Below, one piece after another: positions 53,462-63,017 of a stretch of DNA of 64,000 nt. Position 1 is the first letter of the stretch. The number at the start of each line of letters is the position of its first letter. The position numbers and the translations under genes were made by a program. This DNA is from Symbiodinium microadriaticum (Eukaryota > Sar > Dinophyceae > Suessiales > Symbiodiniaceae): NCBI GenBank assembly GCA_001939145.1, contig LSRX01000365.1, positions 124,001 to 188,000 of the forward strand, in the 5' to 3' direction. Below the pieces are notes generated by a model that had not been told where the DNA came from, did no database searches, and saw only the letters and a list, made by a program, of their open reading frames with translations.

Positions 53462-53598
53462 ATGGTCGCCGTGCAGCAGCTGCTGTTGTTGTTGGTAGCG
53501 GGATGGGGGTGGTGGTCGCGGTGGGGGTGTCGATGGTGGCGCTGGTGGTTGCTCTGGTGGCAGCGGCGGCGGCGGCGGTGGTGGCGGGCACCCTAGTC
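53462..53598. repeat. (GGT/GGC)n-rich low-complexity tract
   Basis: GGTGGT, GGCGGC and TGTTGT-like words over about 135 bp. On the minus strand one frame gives poly-Pro with Gln (PPPPPPPLPPEQPPAPPSTP, then RYQQQQQLL) without a stop, so a Pro-rich exon of the 34-58 kb gene is possible. No clear acceptor or donor was found, and slippage alone would explain it. Confidence 0.6.
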
Positions 53599-54262
53599 GT
53601 CGTTTTCCTCTTATTCATTTCGTCTTCTGGGTTCTAGTGGACGGAGCAAAGAAATAGCCTTCACACTGAAAACTTTAGTTGCAATACAGCGCCCAGCTCA
53701 CTTTGCACCCAACGTCGTCGTAGCACCGACTCATTCTGATAGTCTAAGCAAGAGAAACACCACATTATCATAAAGCAGCTCATGGACGAGCCCCGAAAAT
53801 GGTTGCTGGTAGCGAGGAGCGATGCAGGATTCCTGATTTCTCCTGCACATGAGCTCTACTAAAGCGGCTAAGGATTTCAGTTGGGTTCAGGCTTTATGAC
53901 TTGAGGTTCAAAAATCCCATCAATCTCTGGTGCGCGACAAGGCTCTGATCGAAAGCGGTTCCACACGTAAGGTCGGTTTCCAGTCTGGCTATCCGCCCAA
54001 ACTAACCTCAGGTTTAAGGACGACACGGGGGCTTGCGCTTTAAGGCTCCGGTGCTGCAATAGAGGTTCCGCAATCAGTTCGTTACGAGCACCTGCTACAA
54101 GCCGAGCACGGCTCACGACCCACAGTCTCCAGTTTAGTGCATAGAAACAGGAGCGGTGTGGCTGTTGCGACTGCTCCCGAGGAATGCCTGTAGAAAACGC
54201 ACAGACAAAGGGCCTGCCACCCCCCTGCCCTGAAGCTACGAAGCCTAAAACCCTAAACCCCC

Positions 54263-54373
54263 ACGGTTGATTATATAAATCCTGCATTATCCATTATAAG
54301 GAATATACCATCATTCCCATAGTTTAGGGTCCTTAAGGTAATGCAGGATTTAGGATTTGTGTCCTCAACCGTA
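54263..54373 (+). mobile_element. Foldback element family D, intact copy
   Basis: Left ACGGTTGATTATATAAATCC, then TGCATTATCC; right in reverse complement TACGGTTGAGGACACAAATC and CTGCATTACC. CCCATAGTTTAGGGTCCTTA stands inside. It ends 17 bp before the acceptor of the plus-strand exon at 54391. Confidence 0.85.
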
Positions 54374-54390
54374 GCACCCTAGATCTTCAG

Positions 54391-54648
54391 CCATTGAGAT
54401 GCTCCGAGTTTGCAGAGGGGGCCTTTGTTTCCGGGGGGACCTCAACTGTCAACCCGTTCCTGGGCATGCTTCAACAGCATAAGTATACAAGCATCGATGG
54501 AGGGGCACCGGGCTTCAGGGCATTATCTGAGGCTCTTTTCAAGGATCGGCCCAGCTCTCAGGGCTTTCAGGTCTCACCAAGTGACTCTGCGTCGTCACAG
54601 CTGGTCAAGCACCACTTCTTCTTGTCTCCTCTAGCAGCAGAGGATTGA
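54391..54648 (+). CDS. Candidate terminal exon on the plus strand
   Basis: Acceptor ACCCTAGATCTTCAG, then an 85-codon open stretch to a stop at 54646-54648: SEFAEGAFVSGGTSTVNPFL, GMLQQHKYTSIDGGAPGFRA, LSEALFKDRPSSQGFQVSPS, then SASSQLVKHHFFLSPLAAED. Composition is coding-like and the minus strand is closed here in comparison. It is the only credible plus-strand exon. An NPF tripeptide is present. No family is recognised and no upstream exon was located. Confidence 0.4.
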   Translation, partial: PLRCSEFAEGAFVSGGTSTVNPFLGMLQQHKYTSIDGGAPGFRALSEALFKDRPSSQGFQVSPSDSASSQLVKHHFFLSPLAAED

Positions 54649-54920
54649 GCAGATCCTTTCTCGGTGTGCCGAATCCGGAAACACAGTCGCGGACCTTTGC
54701 CAGACGGCTGTAGTCGGGAACACACTACGATTCACCATAATCTCAAGGTACCAAGGTGTGAACTGCAGCCCACACACCTTCTTCCTCACCAACCCAAGAC
54801 CTGAAACCCTTGAACCGAAGTCCCAATGTGTCCCAAGACGCTAAAGAACGAGAAACACAGAACCCCATTATTGAAAGACCTTGAGCACTGAACCCCCAAT
54901 TTTCACAGGACCCTAGACAC

Positions 54921-55012
54921 TACCCAGAGGCTCCATGGCAGTTCCTTTTTGTGGTTTGTATTTAGGATCCTATAAGGCAATTCCAAAAAGGATATACTAT
55001 GGAGCCTATGGG
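54921..55012 (+). mobile_element. Foldback element family A
   Basis: TACCCAGAGGCTCCATGGCA at the left and, in reverse complement, CCCATAGGCTCCATAGTATA at the right. GTTCCTTTTTG and CAAAAAGGA-type inner arms, AGGATCCTATAA in the loop. Confidence 0.8.
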
Positions 55013-55111
55013 CAAACGCTGCCCGTGTCTCCGTAGTGGAGGAGTCCCCCCTCGTCCACATGGATGGCAATGTCATAGGTCTGCTGGCCCACACAGGACC
55101 TCATGGTGTCG

Positions 55112-55202
55112 ACCCATAGGCCCCTAAGTAGTTCCTTTTGATGGTTTATATTTAGAATCCTATGAGAAAATTCCAAAAAGGAACTACTTAGGTGCCTATG
55201 GG
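55112..55202 (+). mobile_element. Foldback element family A, best-paired copy
   Basis: ACCCATAGGCCCCTAAGTAG then TTCCTTTTG at the left, CAAAAAGGAACTACTTAGGT then GCCTATGGGG at the right. The arms pair over about 27 bases with one mismatch. It lies 99 bp after the previous family A copy. Confidence 0.9.
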
Positions 55203-57367
55203 GAGTTTTTTGCCTCCTACTTCGCAAAGCAGGAGCCCGCGTGGCAAGGGTTCTAGGTCCTCTAGGTCAGAAGGTCTTGTGCTTTGAGGGGTTGGAGGAG
55301 TTTGGGCTGTTGGAATCAGGGGTCTGGATACATAATGGGACCGAGGGTGTACGTAAGGTTTCGTCCAGCACCTGTAGCTGAAGGGTATGGCCGGAATGTC
55401 CTAAAGACCCTAACTGAAAATGTAAGCGTTCCTAAACCATGGGCTCCGTAGATCGCAAGACCCCACCATGGAAACCACAAGGTGCTAAGAAGTATGACGA
55501 AGATTACACCAAGGATTCCTATTCGGATATGTTTGCATCTAAACTTACTCTCTACTCTCGGAATTCCGACAGTTGATTGGGCTTGCATCCTACTCCCTGA
55601 ATTCACCTGTAACCTGCGGTCCTGAAACTTGATGTGTGCAGCCTTTACGGCTTCGGGTGGTAGCCCCTACTCCAACCCATCAGCATCTTCTTCTTCTTGA
55701 CCACCATCATCATCGTCCCCGTCATCGTCATCGTTGCACTGCGAAGTCATGAAGTTTACACTCCGTGGGAAATGTTTTTCGCTACATGATGCACTTGTTC
55801 TAAGTAAACTAAGTACTATATAGTATAGTACTAGGCTTAGGAACAGTAGTGCTTTGGGAACTGCATGGAAATGCAAGAGTAGAAGCAATCGCGTCATAAG
55901 AGACATAGTAGTACTCACCCTGCAGGAAACGGCACGCACATGACGAACTCAAAGAAGCCAGTAAACCTATACCCACATGACGACATAGAAGTCGTCGTCA
56001 GAATGAGAGTATCCCCCCCCCCCAGAAACTGTGCACTTCGGCCATCTCTCTCATAGAGCTGCCGCCAAGCTTCTTGGTCACCACGAACAAGCCTACAGGT
56101 GAGAAGGTCGTGGGTTCAGGACTTAGGCAGCTTAGGAGACGGGAAGGGATGGTGATGGGTCGGTGAGGATTTCGAGTCCGGGCTGCTAGCATATTTCGGG
56201 GCCAAGCAGGAGGAGGCTGATGAGAGCTGGGCACAATGCAAAGGCGGCCCGGCCCCAGAAAAGGACCACGCGTGAACCATGCAGTTACGTACAGTGGTCA
56301 GGCTAACTATCTTAGGCTTGGGCACACCCAAGACTGGCATCTGTCACCATCAAGAGCCCTACGCCCACACCCGAACATCTGAACGTTGGGTGCTGCTGAG
56401 ATGTTCGGGTGAAGTAGCAGTAGTTCCAAGGGCAGCGATCATCCAGAAAGCCGCCCTCCCACCCCCCCTGCAAATCCGAAAGCGATGAAACGAAAGCGGA
56501 TCCCCTGATGGCCTTTCTTCCCAGGCTTTTGGCGCATGATGGTGTACACGGCATGAAAGTCTTTTTCCTGCTCTTACAAGAGCATCCACGTAAAAGAGAA
56601 GTGGAACCCAGTGGGCCATCACATAGCTAGTGACAGCTAGTGCAAGCATAGGGACCTTAATGATTAGAGTTGGGTTTAGGGACATACGGTTATATACTAT
56701 GATGTACCATACAACTATATGATAGACTATAACAGTACTGTAACATAACATTGAATATACTACATGCGATTCTATACTATACATATATATATATATATAT
56801 ATCGGGCGATGCGGCTTCGGGTGTGGAGACGCGGAGCTGGCAAGCTGCAAGGTTCCTCGGGGCGCCTTTAAGGGTTCTACAGTGTAGGGCCGTGTTGGGT
56901 TTAAGGGATTAATAAGTTTAGGGTTTCAGGGACCTATATTATATTGGGTATTATAGAAGTTCCTTAGAGTTAGAGCCTGTGGGGTTGCTTTGGGGCTTGT
57001 AACAATAAGGTTACCCTTTGCGGCTTCGTAACGACAGCTCCGCAACGCGTCAGGCATTTGAACCCTGCATGGAATCTCAGCTGGATGCTGCCTTCGAACC
57101 TGCCTTGTTCCCAACGTGAACGGCTTGACAAGTCTGCAACTAGAGATATGGGAAGAAGCCTAAGATCTCGATTCAATCTGTTTTTTGGAATCTGACCGGC
57201 AACCCAAACCCTGCAATTCACAGGTCCTTCCACTGTGTGTTGTGAAGCCATTCGAAGCTTCTTTCGCTTTGCTGCTTCAGGACTGCCTGCAGAAAAAGTT
57301 TTCGAGTTGTTTTGTCACGGTCGCGCCCCAATCCCCGGACCCCGAACTCCAAACGCGTCATCACACT
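55203..57367. other. Stretch without a recognised gene
   Basis: A CATCATCGTC tract near 55700-55730, a C-run at 56013-56022, a partial family B left end at 56651-56710 (GGGACCTTAATGATTAGAGT), and a (TA)n tract at 56782-56802. Open frames on both strands show no motif. Confidence 0.5.
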
Positions 57368-57473
57368 AATATGGGGGGGCCTTGATAATTACCTATATTC
57401 TGGTGGTTCCCTACTGTTGTTATAATATGCTATACCCCAAAGCCCTATTCAATTTATAAAGGCCCCTATATTA
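57368..57473 (-). mobile_element. Foldback element family B (reverse orientation)
   Basis: AATATGGGGGGGCCTTGATA at the left and AATTTATAAAGGCCCCTATA at the right. In reverse complement it has GGGCTTTGGGGTATAGCATA and GTAGGGAACCACC, in family order. Confidence 0.75.
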
Positions 57474-57903
57474 GCCGCATTCTTTCTCCATGTTGACACC
57501 AGCATCTACGCAATAGATTATTTAGACATGCTTCTTTGCTTTGCGATCCTGTCCATCACATCGGCTGCACGGGATAACGGTTCTTTAAAAAGGTCAGGGA
57601 AATGATTAAGTATACGATTAGAACAAATAACCTGCACTCATGGTTACTGCTAACCCAGGTAAGGTAGTTACATGACCCTAGCATAACCCCTGGTGGCTGC
57701 CTGTTACAACTCCGGGAACCCTGAGCCAGAGGGTCACAAACTCCAAACCAGCAGAGCTCTTGAAACCAGAACACCAGAAGATCTAAAACCCCAGACTCTA
57801 TCCTCACCCTGAACCCGAAACCCCTAGATAAACCATCATAAAACCCGAGAAGACTTTAAAAAAACAACACAAATCTGCTGTCACCCTAAGTAGAACCCTA
57901 AAC

Positions 57904-57968
57904 CTTTCCGGATGATGTCCAGCTGCTGCCGTGGAAGGCGTCGCGACCGGCCGAGCAGTTGCCTTTGG
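57904..57968 (-). CDS. Mini-exon, Pro/Ala/Thr-rich; donor is GTTTAGGG
   Basis: Acceptor TCTATCTCGTGCAG, then 65 nt reading PKATARPVATPSTAAAGHHP, then E, then the donor GGAAAG|GTTTAGGGTTC. The 5' splice site is itself a telomere-like heptamer. CCCTGAACCCTGAAAACC stands upstream of the acceptor. The composition equals that of 42929-42975 and 39457-39537, so it is the likely upstream part of the same gene. On the plus strand the island reads AAVEGVATGRAVAFG, the antisense shadow. Confidence 0.5.
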
Positions 57969-57994
57969 CTGCACGAGATAGACCTGGGAGCTGC

Positions 57995-58055
57995 AGGCTT
58001 TAGGTTTTCAGGGTTCAGGGTTCAGGGTTTAGGGTTTTCAGGGTTTAGGGTTTAG
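57995..58055 (+). repeat. TTTAGGG/TTCAGGG cluster
   Basis: About eight units (TTTCAGGG, GGGTTCAGGG, GGGTTTAGGG), forming the CCCTAAA-type 3' end of the intron before the exon at 57904-57968. Confidence 0.85.
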
Positions 58056-58637
58056 GGAGACCTTAGGGGTTGAGTTCGGAGTTCAGGGTTCTTGGTCTCA
58101 AGAGGCTCAGCTCAGGGCGAGCTAAGTGGCTTAAGGATTGCGGTTTCTGGGAAGTTCAGGTTTGGGGCCAGAGTTCTTCCTGCAGTTTAGGGCTTAGGGC
58201 AAGATTGTAAAGGGGTTGGGGCTTGGAAGTTGTGGTGCTTCTTCCTGCTTCAGCTTAGAATTGCGGGGTTTACTGGCTTAGTGCCTGGGATTGTGGGATC
58301 TTAGTGTCTTAGTTTCAGACTAAGACCTGCTTTGTCAGTTCTGTGGCGGATGGCGAGCCGGGCGCAGGTCTGCACCATGAACTCTAAACTCGCAACGCCA
58401 CCCTACTTGAACGTGCACCAACTAACTTACATAGGGTTTAAGCCATTGTGCCACATTCCCCAACACGTAAACCGTCATTCTTGTGCCGCACTGCCCCGTT
58501 GAAGGGTTTATAAGGTTTCGGAGTTCAAAGACCCCCAAGTCCCAACCTGCAACCGTGCACCTGTGTGCATGAGACTCTTCCACAAGCCCCAAACCCCCAA
58601 CCCTAAAAGCCTGAACCCTAAACTGAAGCTCTTAAAC

Positions 58638-58679
58638 CCTGCGGGAATAGAGGCGTGGCCCACGGCGGGCAGGAATTAA
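58638..58679 (-). CDS. Candidate mini-exon, 14 codons
   Basis: Acceptor ATTGCCTGCAAAG, then 42 nt (phase 0/0) reading LIPARRGPRLYSR, then a GT donor (CGCAGG|GTTTAAGAGC) followed by AGTTTAGGGTTCAGG. Short, so the evidence rests on the splice pair and the telomere-like intron start. Confidence 0.3.
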
Positions 58680-58892
58680 CTTTGCAGGCAATTCGAACGA
58701 TACGTCTCATTGGGAAACTGTTGCTTCCCGTTTGTATCGGCTTCCGGAATTCCACCACATATGCAAATCCTCAACCCTGAACCCTAAGCATCGTGTAAAT
58801 TTACAGCAGGCCTTCCAAACAAATCCGATACCATGACCCCGGAACCACCCGTTCCAGTAGCTTAAACTCATTCCGACACCCTACCCGAGGTT

Positions 58893-59012
58893 CAAGGGAC
58901 TAAGTAAGTCGGGCTACAAGTACCTTCACTGATTGGGGCTGCAAGTAGATATATTGAAACATCTAGTTACCTTGCTTATAACCCTAGTTACTATGTCCAA
59001 TGGTCGTGTAAG
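58893..59012 (+). mobile_element. Foldback element family F
   Basis: It starts AAGGGACTAAGTAAGTCGGG and ends GGTCGTGTAAGTATGCCC. The inner GGGCTACAAGTACC and GCTGCAAGTAGATA, and GTTACC and CTAGTTACT, echo the copy at 19149-19245. The terminal repeats are weaker than in other families. Confidence 0.5.
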
Positions 59013-59188
59013 TATGCCCCGGCAATTTGAGCTTTCGAAAAGAAGCGCTGTAGGACCGGCGGCTGAAGCTGGCTAAAGCTTCGGCTCGTATCTTCAGAAG
59101 ATAGCTTCGGGTTTGGGCTACTATGATGCTTTGGCCTGTAAGGGTTCCCTTAAAGGGTTCTTTTAAGGGGCTTGGGACACCCCTAGGT

Positions 59189-59276
59189 GTTAAGGCTATA
59201 ATACCCTTACCCTCAAAGGACTCATATTATGAGGCTTTTGGGCCGAAAGACCCTATTACATGAGGGTTTTGGGCTA
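59189..59276 (+). mobile_element. Element family H
   Basis: GTTAAGGCTATAATACCCTT, ACCCTCAAAGGACTCATATT and GACCCTATTACATGAGGGTT. It is about 85% alike to 61672-61755 in reverse complement. GGCTTTTGGGCC and GGGTTTTGG words repeat inside. Confidence 0.7.
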
Positions 59277-59421
59277 GTTTGATGCTAAGGGGGGTTCAGG
59301 GAATTCGAGTTATCGAGTTTAGCGTCGCGACACCCGGTACCTTCAGCCCAGTTGCAATGTCCTTGCTGTTGTCCACGGTCAGGTCATGCCGGAACTCAAG
59401 CACCTCAGGCATGAAGCTCAA

Positions 59422-59516
59422 TGTGGGGTTTTCCGAAAATAGGGGATCCTAATATATAGTACCCTTGTTTTAAGGACCCCAGAATAAGGTACCCCTTGTT
59501 TTCGGAAACTCCCATA
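59422..59516 (+). mobile_element. Foldback element family I (single copy seen)
   Basis: Left ATGTGGGGTTTTCCGAAAAT, then AGGGGATCC; right in reverse complement ATATGGGAGTTTCCGAAAAC, then AAGGGGTACC. It is 95 bp with a (TA)-rich loop and no second copy in the window. Confidence 0.75.
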
Positions 59517-59539
59517 TCGACGTCCGAAAGCTCTAAATG

Positions 59540-59759
59540 CAGCCCCATACTTGCAGCATCAAAGGGGCTTAAAGAAAGGGTTGCAGCTAAGGTACCTTCT
59601 CTTATATCTAGTTACAAACCATACCTTAGTCCGCCCGGAAGCAGTAGCCTTACTTCCCCAATAAGCCAGCGAACTAAGAGGTTAAACTGTCAGATTACTA
59701 CTAAAGTTACTAAATTAGAAGAACCCAAAAAGTTTAAAGGTTGGGTATTGGGGAACTAA
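59540..59759 (+). CDS. Doubtful ORF with AT-rich third positions
   Basis: A plus-strand open frame reads SPILAASKGLKERVAAKVPS, then LISSYKPYLSPPGSSSLTSP, TKRLNCQITTKVTKLEEPKK and FKGWVLGN before a stop. Codons such as ATA, TTA, CTT, ACT and AAA are far more frequent than in the other exons, so if coding it is foreign to the local codon use (organelle-derived or recently transferred). There is no ATG, acceptor or recognised family. It starts just after the family I element. Confidence 0.2.
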
Positions 59760-61509
59760 GCAGCAGAACTCAAACCATGGGCCAAGCTCTCTGGACTCTC
59801 TCTGCATCCCCTAAGCCTAGCCTCGACCCCCCAAACCCTAATCCTTAAACCCATATATCGTGATTTAGGGATCAAGGTTTAGGGTTTAATTCGTGTTGTT
59901 GATTAGCAATACACCCTACATGTAAAGGATTTGCTTCCGAAAGTTTGCCGTCTTTGGCTCTTTCAGCAACCCCCCCCCTCCCCTCCAGATTTAAAGGATG
60001 AACTTCACTCAATTGAGGTCATCTGATTCTAGGGGGCGCTCCAAACTAATCAAAACCACGGATTAGAGTACAGAGAGGCATCCCACAGCTTTTTAAGCCC
60101 AGAGCAAGGGACATAGAATGGAAGCACATTGGGTTTGCGCTTTAGGGCTCAGGGGCTCGGTCCCAGGAGGGTTTAAGTAGGTTTCGGAGAACGTACTATA
60201 GGGTTTAGGGTTAAGAGGCTCCATAAGGGTAAAATAGAAAGCTTGTGATTTTGGGGTTGGGGGCTTTCTGGGCCTCTTGCAGGATTTCGCCTCTTCACTT
60301 GCCTCTTCGCAAAAGGACGCTTAATGCCGCACCTCAATGGATGATGCAAGACTGCATGGTTTGCAAGACCTGGTTTACTTTGCTTGCGATGTGATGATCT
60401 ACTGCATGATGCACTGCTGACAAGTTGCTCGTCTCACCGCAGTCTTGTTCTAATGTGCTGAATGACGTACTTGTAAGCATGTTTGCAACGAGCGCAGTTC
60501 CCCACTTCCTGAGACAGTCAATTCGAATTCCTAAAACCGCCGTCCTAGCCACGCTCCACAGCTCTCTGCAACAAAAACATGAAGTCCGATGCCAAGCAGA
60601 TCCTATAACTAAACTAAAACCCTACGCACTTCTTCGGGCAGGGGACGAATGCAAGGAAGCGTGTGCGTTGCGAGTTGATCCTGGCAACCGAGCCGACTGG
60701 AAAGAGCTGAGGAGGGCTTGCACCATCTACATTACATTACATTATATTATATTATACAAAATCGGGGTTTCCTACCTGGGGAGTTCCTCTGTCATGTTTC
60801 CACGCAGAGGGATCCTAGGGATCGATGTGAAAGTCCGTCTATCGTTCCAAGCTTCCCTATCTTAAACCCCGCCTTCTTTGTTTTTGATGTTGATAGTCAG
60901 ATTTTTGAATAGCCTGTGGCATCGTGATCCTCTTGGCTCGGCTGTCGAGCCTGCGATGCAGCAATGAACTTGCATATCTGCTCTCTTACGACTATGTCTG
61001 TCATGTGCTGCCGTCAAACTTGTCAGCACAGGAGTAGTTTGCGGCTGCAAGCGGACACGGTAGCAACTGATGAAGCATTGGAACTCGATTTTCGGGGGCT
61101 TCAATCTTAGCCGTACTTCGGTAGTGGAATCCCAGGTGGTGTGGGACCTTCGACGAAACATCTTCATCTACATTCTACAGTTAGCTAGGTGTACAGATGG
61201 CATCAGAGAAAGCCTGCTGCCCTTGGCGAATAGGCCGAAGTCCAAAAACTTAAAGATCTTCTAAGACTCGCCCCCTCAACCTTATTCTTATAGTGTTTAG
61301 GGTTGAGGGATAAGCCCTCAATCGTAAATCCACCTCGGCCCAAGCCCTCAGCAAAAAAAGCCCTGAACTTTACAAGCCCCTAACTCTAAGACCAAAACCC
61401 TCATTCCTGAAACCTTTATCCCAACCACCAGGCCTTTCCATTCCAAATCTTAACTCTATAAAGAGGCGCCAATAAGCCCTAAACCCTTGCACCCCAAAGG
61501 CCCTCACAG
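59760..61509. other. Stretch without a recognised gene
   Basis: Telomere-like words of both orientations at 59825-59885 and 60200-60212. An ATTACATTAT/ATATT tract lies at 60727-60757. A long plus-strand open frame (60425-60865) has no convincing peptide. Confidence 0.5.
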
Positions 61510-61581
61510 CAAAGCCCTAAGTCCTAATCCCTATAAACCCTAAACCCTAAGTCCTAACCCCTATAAGCCCTAAACCCTAAC
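61510..61581 (-). repeat. Tandem repeat, about 33-bp period, CCCTAAA-based
   Basis: Two to three copies of CCCTAAGTCCTAAYCCCTATAA, then (A/G)CCCTAAA. On the coding strand the array begins at base 1 of the intron after the exon ending at 61582. Confidence 0.8.
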
Positions 61582-61657
61582 CAAGCCGAGCGTCTGATTC
61601 ATGCCAGGGGCGAGCTCCTTGCCGAACATCCTCAGAACCTCGGCGAACTGTCTTTCC
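61582..61657 (-). CDS. Exon encoding an amphipathic helix
   Basis: The minus strand after TTCTGATGCTAAG reads ERQFAEVLRMFGKELAPGMN, then QTLGL, with an end phase of 0 and a donor GGCTTG|GTTAGGGTTTAGGG. The donor is telomere-like from its first base. Family H element 61672-61755 lies 14 bp upstream of the exon, inside the intron. The helical heptad pattern (F..VL.MF..EL) is clear. No family is recognised. It may follow 62306-62407, though the phases do not match directly, so an exon is probably missing between them. Confidence 0.55.
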
Positions 61658-61671
61658 CTTAGCATCAGAAT

Positions 61672-61755
61672 AGCCCAAAAGCCTTATATAATAGGGTCTT
61701 TGGGGCCAAAAGCCTTAAAATGTGGGTCCTTTGAGGGTAAGGGTTATGGTGTTTT
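61672..61755 (-). mobile_element. Element family H (reverse orientation)
   Basis: In reverse complement it reads ACCATAACCCTTACCCTCAA, then AGGACCCACATTTTAAGGCT and AGACCCTATTATATAAGGCT, aligned along its length to 59189-59276. Confidence 0.7.
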
Positions 61756-62305
61756 GACTCGCGCACTCGCACTGGGCAGGCAGGGATTCATAGGTCCTTG
61801 GTGGGGTTTGGGGGTTTAGGGCTAGCTGGGGTTTAGGGGGTTTTGGGTTTACGCTCGAGAGATTGCAGCATTCGGTCTAACGGAGTCTTCAGACCCGAGC
61901 TACTCCACCTTCCAGCAAGGCATCCTCACTGTTAATGCAACTTGTTTTAGCTGATCCCAGGCGCCCTGATGCCGGTAAGGCCCAAACCCTCAAACCCTAA
62001 TCCGTGGCCCTCGCCGGAGCCCTCGGAACGCTATCTGAGTCTGACGGGCTGGTTCGTGCCGCTTCAACTTTGCCCAAAACGCTCTCACTCACAACGCCCC
62101 TGTCTCTCTATTGACAACGATGCGAAACCATTGAAGGTGCTCGGGGTCCAGACATTTACTAGCCTCAAAAAGCGCTGGTTTACCCATGCCCCCTCCACCC
62201 TCAACCAACAAAGCTAGACAGCGAAAATGAAAACATGTTTAAACATAAATTGAAGGGTATATGCTGATTCTTGACCGCTTCGATCTTCGCCCTTGACCTC
62301 CCGAC

Positions 62306-62407
62306 CTGTCCAAGCTTAGAGGCAGAGGGGATTGAGACCTCACCGCCACTTCGCTTGACGAAGTCCTCAGCAAGTTGCTCTAGCAAGTTCGGAATGTGGC
62401 GCGTCAC
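62306..62407 (-). CDS. Exon encoding a helix-rich segment
   Basis: The minus strand reads TRHIPNLLEQLAEDFVKRSG, then GEVSIPSASKLGQ, then a canonical donor GGACAG|GTCGGGAGG. Codon use is coding-like. The upstream border is unclear: an in-frame stop lies about 15 bases before TRHIP, and CCCTAAACCCC-like sequence follows further upstream. The frame could continue past the donor as RSRAKIEAVKNQHI, so intron retention or a later donor is possible. No family recognised. Confidence 0.45.
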
Positions 62408-62843
62408 GGTAGAGTTTGGGGTTTAGGATTTGGGTTGGTTCAGTTCTTTCAGGGCTGAGGAGTTTGGAGGTTTAGGGTACTGCACCTGCTTGGCAAACTG
62501 TCGACTTCAGGTGCCCAAGTTCTGTGAAAAAACGATGCATGTGATTTCAGAATGAGGTACACCGAAGCCCCATGCATTGACACCACATGGTCTTATCTGA
62601 TTGACGTACAGGTGGTTCAGGTCTAGGGTTTTAAGCTTACAGTAGGATTCGAAGGCTTAGGGCCCAGGGTTGTGGGCTCGCGGGGCACAATGTCGAACCC
62701 TGCATTCGTACGGGAACGAGCCCGCTGCATCCCTTTAATGTCGATGCCTGAGTTCTTCAAGCTCGACGAAAGCCTCTTTATTTGAGGACCTGCAGGATTC
62801 GTGCAGAAACAAGTCGCGACTGGGAATCCTAAATGCAGTTGCT

Positions 62844-63017
62844 TCCAGAGATCTCAGTGCCCATAAATGAGGAATATGCCTTCAACCATAGTACTAAGCT
62901 CCCTACAGTTTAAGGTGTGTTCCCTAAAGGAGCCCTATCATAGTACCCGTACAGGTACCCTTAAAGGCAGCCGACTATAGCAGAGTCCTTACTTTGAGGG
63001 GTATCGGGATCCTCTGG
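62844..63017 (+). mobile_element. Foldback element family E, long copy
   Basis: Left CCAGAGATCTCAGTGCCCAT; right in reverse complement CCAGAGGATCCCGATACCCC. It is about 174 bp, longer than the other E copies because of extra AGTACC/GGTACC palindromic segments in the middle. Confidence 0.7.
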
